From Rheinheimera pacifica (GTDB lineage: Bacteria; Pseudomonadota; Gammaproteobacteria; Enterobacterales; Alteromonadaceae): DNA of 64,000 nt. A program made the position numbers and the translations under genes. Shown piece by piece: positions 34,908 through 43,800 of the stretch. Location: the NCBI RefSeq assembly GCF_900108485.1, contig NZ_FNXF01000004.1, forward strand, positions 62,001 to 126,000, in the 5' to 3' direction. Every line of letters begins with the position of its first letter. Position 1 is the stretch's first letter. Under the pieces are notes generated by a model. It made no database searches. It had not been told where the DNA came from and was given only the letters and a program-made list of their open reading frames with translations.

Positions 34908-36695
34908 ATGTTTAAACCTGCTTTTGCGGCCGTGCTGGTCGCATCTTGCTGCTCTGCGGCAGCTAACACTACTGAACACACTAATCTTGAACATATCAGT
35001 ATTTATGCCAACCGCACTGCAACACCACAACAAGACGTGCTGGCCAGCGTAACAGTGCTGGAGCGTGACGATATCGTTGCGCGCCAGGCTAATGATTTAC
35101 CTGCTTTACTGGCGCAACTGCCGGGCATTAATTTATCCCGCGATGGCGGCCGTGGCCAAAACAGCAGTGTTTATATCCGCGGCGGTAATACCGGGCACAC
35201 TTTGGTAATTATCGACGGCGTGCGCAGTGGCTCGGCTACGCTGGGTTATAAAACATTATCAATGTTACCGCTGGAACTGATCGAACGAATTGAAGTAGTA
35301 CGCGGCCCACGCGCAGCCTGGTATGGTGCCGATGCTCTGTCCGGCGTTATCGCTATTACTACGCGCAAGGCTCAGGGTACAGAGCTTAATGCTAATGTAG
35401 GTAGCTATGGGCAGTTGGGTGCCGATGTGAGTGTTAGCGAGCAAGTTGGCGATCTTGCCGTAAGAGCAACTGCCGGTTATAGCCAGGCTGACGGCTTTAA
35501 TGTACGTAAAGATCTTGATCCGGATCGCGATGGTTATGATCAGCGGTTTGCTAAACTGGCCGCCGATTATCAGACCAGTTTTGGTTTGTTACGGGCTCAG
35601 TTTGATATTAATTCTGGCTTTTATCAGTTCGATACAGGTTGGGGTACTGAAGACCAAGCCGATACCCTTAATCGTACTTATCTGCTTGGCTGGGAGCATC
35701 AATTAGGGCAGTGGCAGCATCAGGCACAATTAAGCCGGATACTGGATGATGACACCGTCTATGGCCCGGACTCCAGCAGCCCATTTGTGACTGAGCGTGA
35801 TGAGTTTAACTATCAAACCAGCACTGCCATCACTAATAATCTGAATTGGTTGGGTGGGGTGAACTGGTATTCGGAAAGCGTTGGCCGTTCTAGTGTTAAC
35901 TACGTTGAAGACAGCCGGATTAACCGTGCGCTATTTACCGGCCTGAACTTTAAACAGGACAATGTCCAATTAGATGGCTCGGTACGGCGTGATTTAACCA
36001 CGCAGTATGCTGGCAACAACACCTGGCAATTGGCGGCGGGTTACTGGTTTACTGATGCCTGGCAACTAAGGATTAGCCGGGGAGCAGCTTTTAAAGCGCC
36101 AACCTTTAACGATTTATATTATCCGGGCGAGGGGAGCTCCAACCCTGATTTAGCACCTGAGCGTACCTTATCCGATGAAGTTGCAATCAGTTACCGTGCG
36201 GCAAATGGTAGTGTGCAACTGGCCTGGTTTGAGAATGATGTCGATAACCTAATCCAGCTTGATGCGAACTATATGCCGCAGAATATTGAACAGGCAAAAA
36301 TTTCCGGTATCGAGCTGGCCATTCAGGCCGATGTTGCCGGTATTGAGCAGAGCTTTGCTTACAGCTGGACTGATACCGAAAATACCCTTACAGGATTGCG
36401 TCTGGCCAGACGGCCGGAACATACCATCAACTGGCGGGCTGGACATAGCTGGAATAAATTTTCTGCTTTTGTAACCGCCGATTATCAGAGTAATACTTAT
36501 CAGGGCCAGTATGCCGTTAACGAATACTTGGGCGGCTTTACCTTATGGGGGATAGGCACCAGTTATACCGTATCATCGGCTTTAACGTTACGAGCTAAGG
36601 TTGATAACCTGTTTGATAAAAATTACTACACCAATGATCGCTATACCACTGCAGGCACAAACTTCGGTCTTAGTGTTAGCTATACACCGCAGTAA
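34908..36695 (+). CDS. btuB: TonB-dependent vitamin B12 outer-membrane transporter
   Basis: BtuB imports cobalamin across the outer membrane using TonB energy. The product is about 595 residues: signal peptide (MFKPAFAAVLVASCCSAAA), a TonB box-like segment (LEHISIYANR), a plug domain (about 35-140; LPGINLSRDGGRGQNSSVYIRG and VIDGVRSGSATLGY) and a beta-barrel ending in the terminal strand GLSVSYTPQ. The start at 34908 follows a CGGAGC ribosome site and gives a normal signal peptide; an in-frame ATG at 34878 would add ten odd residues. The riboswitch supports B12 as substrate. No btuCDF genes are in the window. Confidence 0.94.
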   Translation: MFKPAFAAVLVASCCSAAANTTEHTNLEHISIYANRTATPQQDVLASVTVLERDDIVARQANDLPALLAQLPGINLSRDGGRGQNSSVYIRGGNTGHTLVIIDGVRSGSATLGYKTLSMLPLELIERIEVVRGPRAAWYGADALSGVIAITTRKAQGTELNANVGSYGQLGADVSVSEQVGDLAVRATAGYSQADGFNVRKDLDPDRDGYDQRFAKLAADYQTSFGLLRAQFDINSGFYQFDTGWGTEDQADTLNRTYLLGWEHQLGQWQHQAQLSRILDDDTVYGPDSSSPFVTERDEFNYQTSTAITNNLNWLGGVNWYSESVGRSSVNYVEDSRINRALFTGLNFKQDNVQLDGSVRRDLTTQYAGNNTWQLAAGYWFTDAWQLRISRGAAFKAPTFNDLYYPGEGSSNPDLAPERTLSDEVAISYRAANGSVQLAWFENDVDNLIQLDANYMPQNIEQAKISGIELAIQADVAGIEQSFAYSWTDTENTLTGLRLARRPEHTINWRAGHSWNKFSAFVTADYQSNTYQGQYAVNEYLGGFTLWGIGTSYTVSSALTLRAKVDNLFDKNYYTNDRYTTAGTNFGLSVSYTPQ

Positions 36696-36708
36696 ATGCA
36701 GTTGTAAG

Positions 36709-36734
36709 AAAAGCGTGCTTCGGCACGCTTTTTT
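36709..36734. terminator. bidirectional terminator between btuB and msrA
   Basis: AAAAGCGTGC, TTCG loop, GCACGCTTTTTT forms a UUCG-capped hairpin with T-runs on both strands. It serves btuB and the convergent msrA, whose last bases it touches. Confidence 0.9.
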
Positions 36735-37272
36735 AGTTTGGCTTGAGTAGCTTAGCGTAGTTTTGTCTGAACTTGGCCATTTTCGGTGCCACGATAAACT
36801 GGCAATAACCTTGCCCGGGGTGTTGCAGAAAGTAGCCCTGATGATACTCCTCTGCCACGTAAAACGGGCCTGCCGGGCTTACTTCTGTCACAATTCGCTG
36901 AGTAAATACCTGGGTACGCTCAAGCTCAGCCATTACGCCGCGCACCAGCTGTAACTGTTCGTCATTATGATAAAACACCACAGAGCGGTACTGGGTACCA
37001 ACGTCATTACCCTGGCGATTCAGTTGGGTAGGGTCATGCAAACTGAAAAAAATCAGACATAACTGCTCAAAGCTTATGCTGCTGTTTTCAAACTGCACCT
37101 GTACCACTTCAGCGTGGCCGGTATCTCCCCGGCATACCTGCTCGTAAGTAGGAAAATTGTTTTCACCGCCCATATAACCGCTTAAAGCCTGAATAACACC
37201 CTTAACCTGATTCATTGCGGCCTCTAAGCACCAAAAACAGCCTGCACCAAAAGTCGCCGTTTGTATCGCCAT
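36733..37272 (-). CDS. msrA: peptide methionine sulfoxide reductase A
   Basis: MsrA repairs oxidised methionine (S-sulfoxide form) in proteins. The 179-residue product has the catalytic GCFWCLEAAM motif (Cys near 12), the substrate residues GYMGGENNFPTYEQVCRGDTGHAE and FFSLHDPTQLNRQGNDVGTQYRS, and EYHQGYF. A perfect 18-bp palindrome lies 45 bp before the start and may be an operator. Only the single-domain MsrA form is seen; msrB is not in the window. Confidence 0.96.
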   Translation of the reverse strand: MAIQTATFGAGCFWCLEAAMNQVKGVIQALSGYMGGENNFPTYEQVCRGDTGHAEVVQVQFENSSISFEQLCLIFFSLHDPTQLNRQGNDVGTQYRSVVFYHNDEQLQLVRGVMAELERTQVFTQRIVTEVSPAGPFYVAEEYHQGYFLQHPGQGYCQFIVAPKMAKFRQNYAKLLKPN

Positions 37273-37316
37273 ATTGTCTCTCCTGTGGCCCAGTACTTGT
37301 AACCGAATACTGAATG

Positions 37317-37334
37317 TATCCTAACATTAGGATA
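37317..37334. promoter_or_regulatory. perfect palindrome upstream of msrA
   Basis: TATCCTAACATTAGGATA: 8-bp arms around CA. It lies 45-62 bp before the msrA start, suiting a repressor or activator dimer. The regulator is unknown. Confidence 0.45.
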
Positions 37335-37407
37335 TGCACCAGTTTATAACCGGCAATACGCTATAGCAGTGTGCAGCGATCAGGCCGGTTAGCTACCCTG
37401 TGTTATT

Positions 37408-39672
37408 TCAGAGTGTTACCGCGCGGTTTACTTTGCCCGTGGCCAGCTGTTTTAACCAGTGTGCCACTGGTGCCGGTTTGGCAAAAAAGTAGCCTTGCAT
37501 CTGTTTGCAGCCCAGTTTAATTAAGAAACGGCGCTGGATATCGGTTTCAATACCTTCTATCACCAGTTTTAGCTGCAGTGCTGCAGCCAGTTGGATCACC
37601 GATTGCACTAATCTAACCTGCACCGGGTTATGCGGTATTTCTTTAACGAAGCTTCGGTCGAGTTTTATTTTATCCACCGGCAGTTTGCTTAGCATGCTCA
37701 GTGATGCCTGGCCGGTGCCAAAATCGTCCAGGGCGATGTTAAAACCGAGTTTCTTCAGGGCGTGAATTTTGTCAAACAGCGGCTGTTTGTGGCTGATAAT
37801 ACTGTTTTCTGTCAGTTCCAGTGTAAGCTGATTAAGGAGATCAGGTTGGTGGGTAGCAACGTCAATTAAAGCATTGTAAAACGAATGTACCAGTAAGTCA
37901 GAGCCTGCCAGATTAATTGCCACCGGATACGTAAGCGCTAATGCTCTGAATTGCTGCACTATAGTGATAGCCTGACTCAGCACCTTTGACGATACCTCGC
38001 CAATCAGGCCGTACTGCTCGGCCAGCCTTATAATGGTTTCTGGCGTAACAAAACTGCCATCAGCACGGGGCCAGCGTAATAAAGCTTCAAAGCTTTGAAT
38101 AGTGCCATCCGGCGTGACTTTGGGCTGCAGCCAAAGCGTAAGTTCATCGTTGTGCAAGGCGTGTTTTAAATCGGCGAATAGCTGCAAATCGAGGTTGCGT
38201 TGCTGCAAAGAGTCAGCCTGATAGTAAGCGACAGGGCAGTTATAAGCATCGGCCAGTTCCAGTGCAGATTCACATTGCTCCAGCATTTCTTCGGGGCTAA
38301 AGTGGTTTGACGTCGCTATGCTGACACCCATTTCATACATCGGTTGTATACTACCAACCGACAGTTTCAGCTCTGCAGGCAACAGGTTACGCAATTGGGT
38401 TACCTGCTCACTAACCGAGCTGTTGCTGTTAAGCAAATCAGTCCATAGAACAAATTTTACTCCTCTTAAGCGGCCAAACATCACCTGCTCTGGTAAGACG
38501 TTTTGTAATTGCTGGGCAAAGGTGGTTAGCAGTTCATCGCCGGCTTGGTAGCTGTTTTGATGATTAAAGGCTTTAATGTGGCATAACCTGAGGATAATCA
38601 TCAGGCCTGCTACTGTGTTTTCACGCTGCTTATGTATCAGGTGTAATAAAAAACCAGCATTAGGCAGTGAGGTCAGGGTGTCGTAGTTATGCCACAACTC
38701 ATGCTGCTGCTGCTCGCTGGCGGCCAGTTTTTTATGCATCAGCGTCAATGGCGTAATATCGTCAAGTTGCAGCAAATGATGTTGCTGCCGGGTGCTGCAA
38801 AGATGGTTAAGTAACAGATGTTTGCTATTATCTGCCAGCAACTGGCACTCCGTATCATGCCCCAGCCAGAATTCAGCGTTGCCCTGGTCAGCCGTGCTTA
38901 GTATGTCGGTTAAATGGGCGTGTTCAGCACTGATCAACGCCAGTGTCTGCTGTGCTTTAGCATTGGCTTTAAGAATTTGCCCGTCAGCTGTAACCAGTAA
39001 CGTAGCTTTACTTTGGTGATTAAAAATATCCTGATACAGCTGGTTGCTCTCCAGGATAGTGGCATTTTGTGCTTTTAGCATGGTGGCATTGCGGTTTAGT
39101 GTGCTAAGCATGCGCATAATAGTTAGCGGGATACACAGATTAAAAAACAAAAACAGTAAGCTGTGCAGGTAAGTAGGCGTTGCCGGTAAGGTAATAGAAA
39201 AGTTAAACAAATTTACCGGTGTATTACTGTACAAAATAAATAAAAACGGCAGCACATTTATTGCCATTACCAGCAGCGTGACAGTACTGTTAAAAAATAA
39301 CAGCGCAATAAGCGGAGCAGTATAAACAAAAATAACCCCCAGCTTTGACAGCTCAAAATCATCAATAAAAAGCAACATACAAAGCCCGGCACTAAACACG
39401 GTAAATAATAAAATAACCCGGCTAATGCCCAACTGGTGGCTGGAGAAATACAATGCCAGCAATAAGATAGCGTAAAAACTGGTTGTAATAGCAATGGTGT
39501 ACCAGGCCCCAACCTGATACGCCTGCCAGGAACTGTGCAGCACTATGGCTAATACCAATAGCAAGCCAGAGGTAAGAATAATGCGTAATGCGCTTTGTTG
39601 TAATACGGTTACGGACGGCGAGTTAAGGTGTGTTTCAGTTAATAACAGTAGATTTTTTATACGGCTTAACAT
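37408..39672 (-). CDS. membrane protein with degenerate GGDEF and EAL domains (probable c-di-GMP phosphodiesterase)
   Basis: The 754-residue protein has an N-terminal region of about six or seven membrane helices (about 25-190), a PAS-like segment (about 210-310), a GGDEF domain (about 330-470) and an EAL domain (about 495-740). The GGDEF signature is lost (RGVKF), so it should not make c-di-GMP. The EAL part keeps its catalytic set: FEALLRW, INLAGSDL, LTLELTENSI, ALDDFGTG, DKIKLDRSFV, IEGIET and GYFFAKP. It is therefore predicted to hydrolyse c-di-GMP, possibly tuned by the inactive GGDEF domain. It is monocistronic. Confidence 0.9.
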   Translation of the reverse strand: MLSRIKNLLLLTETHLNSPSVTVLQQSALRIILTSGLLLVLAIVLHSSWQAYQVGAWYTIAITTSFYAILLLALYFSSHQLGISRVILLFTVFSAGLCMLLFIDDFELSKLGVIFVYTAPLIALLFFNSTVTLLVMAINVLPFLFILYSNTPVNLFNFSITLPATPTYLHSLLFLFFNLCIPLTIMRMLSTLNRNATMLKAQNATILESNQLYQDIFNHQSKATLLVTADGQILKANAKAQQTLALISAEHAHLTDILSTADQGNAEFWLGHDTECQLLADNSKHLLLNHLCSTRQQHHLLQLDDITPLTLMHKKLAASEQQQHELWHNYDTLTSLPNAGFLLHLIHKQRENTVAGLMIILRLCHIKAFNHQNSYQAGDELLTTFAQQLQNVLPEQVMFGRLRGVKFVLWTDLLNSNSSVSEQVTQLRNLLPAELKLSVGSIQPMYEMGVSIATSNHFSPEEMLEQCESALELADAYNCPVAYYQADSLQQRNLDLQLFADLKHALHNDELTLWLQPKVTPDGTIQSFEALLRWPRADGSFVTPETIIRLAEQYGLIGEVSSKVLSQAITIVQQFRALALTYPVAINLAGSDLLVHSFYNALIDVATHQPDLLNQLTLELTENSIISHKQPLFDKIHALKKLGFNIALDDFGTGQASLSMLSKLPVDKIKLDRSFVKEIPHNPVQVRLVQSVIQLAAALQLKLVIEGIETDIQRRFLIKLGCKQMQGYFFAKPAPVAHWLKQLATGKVNRAVTL

Positions 39673-39803
39673 GAATTGTCCACTAAATTAGGCTTGAGAC
39701 CCGCATGCTTGCACAGCGGAAAATACGCATTGGCTATTAACGTCCTGTTAAATGACAGCCTAGCGTAAACAAATACCGGTATCGGGACAATAGTAAAGTG
39801 AAA

Positions 39804-39818
39804 ACTGTTTTAAACAGT
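39804..39818. promoter_or_regulatory. dyad in the upstream region of the EAL gene
   Basis: ACTGTTT-T-AAACAGT is a perfect 7-bp inverted repeat in the AT-rich 200-bp region between ccoG and the EAL gene, 132 bp before the EAL start. It is too short to be a LexA box (13 bp between CTG and CAG ends instead of 16). It may be a regulator site. Confidence 0.35.
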
Positions 39819-39862
39819 GTATAAAAATGTATATAAGTTGGGCAAATATAAGCAGTGAATAT

Positions 39863-39886
39863 CGCAGCCAGCTCTACCTGGCTGCG
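39863..39886 (-). terminator. hairpin spanning the ccoG stop codon
   Basis: CGCAGCCAG and CTGGCTGCG form a perfect 9-bp stem whose 6-nt loop contains the ccoG TAG (complement of 39874-39876). The minus-strand continuation (ATATTCACTGC) has no T-run. Confidence 0.5.
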
Positions 39887-41250
39887 GTATTACCACTATA
39901 AAACTGCGATAGCTCTGTTACGCGCTCTGCATTTTGTTTATCCAGCAGAACAAACTTAAACGGCGTGAATAATGTAGCAGGTTTTTCCATCGTGTTTATT
40001 GATACCACAAACTGGCGTTGCTCGCCCGCTTGCAAGCTAAGCGTGGCGTCGCTGTTTAGCTGGCTGTATGCCATACCTTCTACCTGCAGCTGATACTGCC
40101 TTGCTGTTTTGGTTTTATTGATCACGTTTAATGTAAAGGTGTTTTCAATGGCGCCATCCGCATTTACCCGGTACAACGCATTGCGCTCACGGTACACGGT
40201 TAGCTCGGTATTGGTTCTGGCCATACCCCAGCCAAGCATGGCCACTATAGTTACTAAAATGGTAACGCCGTAAGCCAAATGTCCGCTGCGGTCAGTGCGG
40301 GTTGTGTGCTCTGCTGTGTAGTTAATCAGGCCTTTGGCATAGCCAAACTGGCTCATGGTCTGGTCACAGGCATCAATGCACAGGCCACAGTTGATACACT
40401 CGTATTGCATACCATCGCGAATATCAATGCCTACCGGACACACCTGCACACAGAGGTTACAGTCTACGCAGTCGCCTAAGTTTGCCGGTTTGTCACTACC
40501 ACGCTTACGTGGCCCCCGAGCTTCGCCGCGTCCGGCGTTGTAGCTTACCAGTTTGGTCGCAGTATTAAACATGGCTGACTGAAACCGCGAGTAGGGGCAC
40601 ATGTGCAGGCACATTTTTTCCCGGATCAAGCCGGCATTAAAATAAGTGCATAAAGCGAAAAAACCGACCCAGGCGTATACCTGCCATGAAGCCTGCAGGG
40701 CAAAGAACGTAGAGTACAGTTCAGACTGCGGAATAAAATACGACATAAATACCAAAGCGGTAACAACCGACACCGCCAGCCAGCTGAAATGTTTAGCCAG
40801 CTTTTTAGCCAGCTTATTCAGGCTAAACGGGGCGTTATCCAGCCGCCGGCTTTGGTTATGGCTGCCCTCTATGCGCCGCTCTATCCAGACAAACATCAGT
40901 GTCCATACCGTTTGCGGGCAGGTATAACCGCACCATACCCGGCCGTACAGGCGGGTTACATAAAACAGTACAAAGGCTGCCAGCGTAAACAATAAGGCGG
41001 TAATTAGTAAGTCTTGCGGAAATAAGATAATAGAAAATAACTCGATGGTTTGTTGGCCGGCATTAATTCGAAATGCTTGCTCACCGTTGTATTGAATAAA
41101 AGGAATACCAATAAACAGTGCCATCAGCAGCCAGCTTAACGTGCGGCGGATGCGCTGATAAAAGCCGCGTTGCTCACGGATATAAATTTTTCCGCTGCTA
41201 TCTTTGGTAGAAAAAATAATCAGTTCTTCAGGAGGTAAAGAATACGCCAT
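39874..41250 (-). CDS. ccoG: cytochrome c oxidase accessory protein CcoG (RdxA/FixG type)
   Basis: CcoG is a membrane-bound iron-sulfur protein needed for copper delivery to cbb3-type cytochrome oxidase. The product (about 458 residues from the ATG at 41250) has several membrane helices (near 40-60, 85-105, 155-180, 190-210, about 335-355), a CGYTCPQTVW motif and a double 4Fe-4S ferredoxin region, CVDCNLCVQVCPVGIDIRDG and CINCGLCIDACDQ. The C-terminal 110 residues form an Ig-like periplasmic domain. A TTG six codons upstream (41268) is possible but has no family support. No cco structural genes are in the window. Confidence 0.93.
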   Translation of the reverse strand: MAYSLPPEELIIFSTKDSSGKIYIREQRGFYQRIRRTLSWLLMALFIGIPFIQYNGEQAFRINAGQQTIELFSIILFPQDLLITALLFTLAAFVLFYVTRLYGRVWCGYTCPQTVWTLMFVWIERRIEGSHNQSRRLDNAPFSLNKLAKKLAKHFSWLAVSVVTALVFMSYFIPQSELYSTFFALQASWQVYAWVGFFALCTYFNAGLIREKMCLHMCPYSRFQSAMFNTATKLVSYNAGRGEARGPRKRGSDKPANLGDCVDCNLCVQVCPVGIDIRDGMQYECINCGLCIDACDQTMSQFGYAKGLINYTAEHTTRTDRSGHLAYGVTILVTIVAMLGWGMARTNTELTVYRERNALYRVNADGAIENTFTLNVINKTKTARQYQLQVEGMAYSQLNSDATLSLQAGEQRQFVVSINTMEKPATLFTPFKFVLLDKQNAERVTELSQFYSGNTAAR

Positions 41251-41384
41251 AACAAGTACCTGCGGCAATTAACAGCAGCGGCCGGTGCAGCCAGTTGCAG
41301 GCGCATTTTAAGTAGCAGCAGAAAAAAGGTGCAGATACAAAAAAATAAAATAAAATAGATACAGCATATGAAGGGGGCATGGCC

Positions 41385-42782
41385 ATGAGCCGTTTTAAGT
41401 ACCAACAACTGGCAAACGAGCTGCTACAGCAAATTAATGCCCGCCAGTGGCAAGCAGGGGAAAAACTGCCGTCGGTGCGTTGGTTATGCCGCCACTACCA
41501 GCGTTCGCTGGCTACTGTGCAGCATGCTTTGCATTTGCTTGAAGCCCAGGGCGTAATAGAAGCCAAAAGCCGGGCCGGTTATTTTGTTAAGTTTGCGCTT
41601 GCGCCGGTGCAAATCCCGCAGTTTAGCCAGCATATCCCAGCGCCTAATGTGGTAACGGTGCCGGACATGTTTTTTGATATTATGAACCGCAGTGGCGCCT
41701 TTGACATATTGCCAAGCGGCCCGCAGATTGAGCCCGCACACCTGACAATATTAATGCGCCATATTGGCCGGGCACTGCGCCAGCAACCGTTTAGTAAAGC
41801 TATGTATTACGACGAGCCGCTGGGGTTATATGAGCTGCGGCTACAGATCACAGAGCATTACCGTAGCACCGGCCTGGTGTTGAGTGCCCAGGACCTGTGC
41901 ATTACTGCTGGTTGCCAGCATGCGTTATTTTTGGCGCTAAAAGCCAGTTGCAAACCCGGAGATACTGTGGCTGTAGAGAGCCCGGCGTTTTATGGTGTGC
42001 TGCAGTTGTTGCAGGAGCTTGAGCTTAAAGCACTGGAAATACCCAGTTCGCCACAGTTGGGCCTGAATGTTGACAGCCTGGAGCAGGCGCTGGATAAGTG
42101 GCAGATCAGTGCCTGTGTGGTAACGCCGGCTTTTGCCACGCCAACCGGAGCCTGTATGCCAGCTGCGCAGCAAGCCAGGCTGCTTAACTTAGCCAATAAG
42201 CACGATTTTGCCGTAATTGAAGACGATATCTATGGTGACTTGGGGTTTCACCAGCGGCCCAAACCGCTGAAAGCGCTTGATACGCAAGACAGAGTAATGC
42301 TGTGCAGCTCGTTTTCTAAATCGTTATCTCGCGATCTGCGTATCGGTTGGATTGCAGCAGGGCGCTGGTCAAAGGCTGTGGCACGTTTAAAGCTGGTAAG
42401 CCAGTTAGCCAGCAGCCAGGCTATGCAGCAGGGTATTGCCAGCTTTATGGCTGAAGGCCACTACAAAAGGCACCTTAACCAATACCGCCAGCAGCTGAAA
42501 CATCAGCGTGAGCAGTTAATTAACTGTTTGCAGCGCGATTGGGCAGGCAATATTCAGCACACCACGCCGCAAGGCGGGCTGGCGCTATGGCTGCAACTTA
42601 ATGAGGGTATCAATTGCCAGCAGCTGTATTTGCAGTGCCTTGAACGCGGCATAATACTGACACCCGGTGTGATGTTTTCCAATAGTGGCGATTTTAACCA
42701 CTACCTGCGGTTAAGCTTTGCCCACCCTATTGTTGGCAGCAGAAAACACGCCCTCATCGAACTTGGCCGTATGCTACTTTAA
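41385..42782 (+). CDS. MocR-type GntR regulator with aminotransferase-like domain
   Basis: The 465-residue protein joins a GntR winged helix (about 1-70; FKYQQLANELLQQI, KLPSVRWLCRHYQRSLATVQHAL) to a fold-type I aminotransferase domain (about 85-465). The PLP-binding Lys lies in SSFSKSLSRDLRIGW, and FAVIEDDIYGDLGF carries the Asp that contacts the cofactor. MocR proteins usually regulate neighbouring vitamin B6, amino-acid or GABA genes, but here the neighbours are ccoG and a VOC gene, so the target is unclear. The second of two close ATGs (41385) is better spaced from AAGGGGG. It diverges from ccoG across an AT-rich region. Confidence 0.88.
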   Translation: MSRFKYQQLANELLQQINARQWQAGEKLPSVRWLCRHYQRSLATVQHALHLLEAQGVIEAKSRAGYFVKFALAPVQIPQFSQHIPAPNVVTVPDMFFDIMNRSGAFDILPSGPQIEPAHLTILMRHIGRALRQQPFSKAMYYDEPLGLYELRLQITEHYRSTGLVLSAQDLCITAGCQHALFLALKASCKPGDTVAVESPAFYGVLQLLQELELKALEIPSSPQLGLNVDSLEQALDKWQISACVVTPAFATPTGACMPAAQQARLLNLANKHDFAVIEDDIYGDLGFHQRPKPLKALDTQDRVMLCSSFSKSLSRDLRIGWIAAGRWSKAVARLKLVSQLASSQAMQQGIASFMAEGHYKRHLNQYRQQLKHQREQLINCLQRDWAGNIQHTTPQGGLALWLQLNEGINCQQLYLQCLERGIILTPGVMFSNSGDFNHYLRLSFAHPIVGSRKHALIELGRMLL

Positions 42783-43004
42783 ATATCAGCTGCAAAAATC
42801 TGGCAGCTTGTGTGATTCGCTGTCGCATTACCAGATACCGCTGTGCTGTGGCGCCCGCGCTCAAATAAGAAAATACGTTAGCCTTGTCGAATTAGCCGGT
42901 GCTTATCCGACTACAAGCAGGCAGCCTGCCAGGCTGTATTGTTAGCTATTATTTGTAGCTACTTTCTATAACAACGATTCATAACTGCTATTCGGAGAAA
43001 CAGC

Positions 43005-43409
43005 ATGAGCCGCATGATATTTGTTAACCTGCCGGTAAAAGACTTAAAAGCCTCAATGGCGTTTTATACCGCATTGGGTTTTACTAACAACCCGCATTTT
43101 ACTGACGACACCGCAGCCTGTATGGTTTGGAGCAAAGCAATAAACGTAATGCTGTTAACCCATGACAAGTGGCGCCAGTTTACCAACCGGCCTATTCCGG
43201 CAACAACCTCAAGCGAGGTAATGCTGGCGTTGTCGTGCGATAGCCGCGAAGCCGTTGATGCTATGAATAATGCTGCAAAGCAAGGCGGTACAGCAGATAT
43301 TAACCCGGTTCAAGATTTAGGCTTTATGTACAGCCGCGCCTTAACCGATCCGGATGGCCATATCTGGGAACCGTTCTGGATGGACCCTGCCGCTATTCCG
43401 GCAGAATAA
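43005..43409 (+). CDS. VOC (glyoxalase/bleomycin-resistance fold) family protein
   Basis: The 134-residue product has the vicinal oxygen chelate fold: FVNLPVKDLKASMAFYTALGF starts the first beta-alpha-beta-beta-beta unit and LTDPDGHIWEPFWMDP ends the second, with an Asp-Pro-Asp-Gly-His metal region. Members include glyoxalase I, fosfomycin and bleomycin resistance proteins and dioxygenases; the substrate cannot be told here. It is alone, 222 bp after the MocR gene, with a good GGAGAA ribosome site. Confidence 0.85.
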   Translation: MSRMIFVNLPVKDLKASMAFYTALGFTNNPHFTDDTAACMVWSKAINVMLLTHDKWRQFTNRPIPATTSSEVMLALSCDSREAVDAMNNAAKQGGTADINPVQDLGFMYSRALTDPDGHIWEPFWMDPAAIPAE

Positions 43410-43530
43410 TCCTGTTTCACTGCTTACGCCGTCAAAGCCCCCGCTGGCTGGTGGCGTAATTGTGCCTGCCAGTTTGTCTCTTTAAGGATACGCTGCTATA
43501 GTAAGCACATTGCGCTGAGTGTGGATTGCT

Positions 43531-43800
43531 ATGCCAGAGATAGACGCCTTTTTGGGCCTTTCTTTCTGCTTGTATTTCTTTGATAACAAGCAGCATAAAT
43601 TACCTCATATACACGTTAAGTATGGTGGCTATGAGGTCATTGTTGCGATTGAAACGGGCGAATGTCTGGAAGGGTATTTACCGAATAAACAGCGTAAACG
43701 GGCAGAGTGCCATATTGCAGCGCACCGTGCGCAATTAATGGATATGTGGCGCAAAGCGGTAAAAGGGCAAAATCCCGGGAAGTTGGAGGATTTATGTTAA
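43531..43800 (+). CDS. DUF4160 family protein
   Basis: The 89-residue product matches DUF4160: MPEIDAFLGLSFCLYFFDN, the conserved HKLPHIHVKYGGYEVIVAIETGE core and the tail RKRAECHIAAHRAQLMDMWRKA. DUF4160 genes are typically followed by a DUF2442 gene, as here, and the pair is often listed as toxin-antitoxin-like, although activity is not well established. The ATG at 43531 is preferred over a GTG at 43519. The last 7 bp overlap the next gene. Confidence 0.85.
   Translation: MPEIDAFLGLSFCLYFFDNKQHKLPHIHVKYGGYEVIVAIETGECLEGYLPNKQRKRAECHIAAHRAQLMDMWRKAVKGQNPGKLEDLC

Noticed and set aside
34740..35052. Frames on both strands over the btuB leader
   Set aside because: They coincide with the cobalamin riboswitch and the btuB N-terminus, which explain the sequence.
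39804..39818. ACTGTTTTAAACAGT as a LexA box
   Set aside because: The spacing between CTG and CAG is 7 bp rather than 10, so it does not fit the SOS box.
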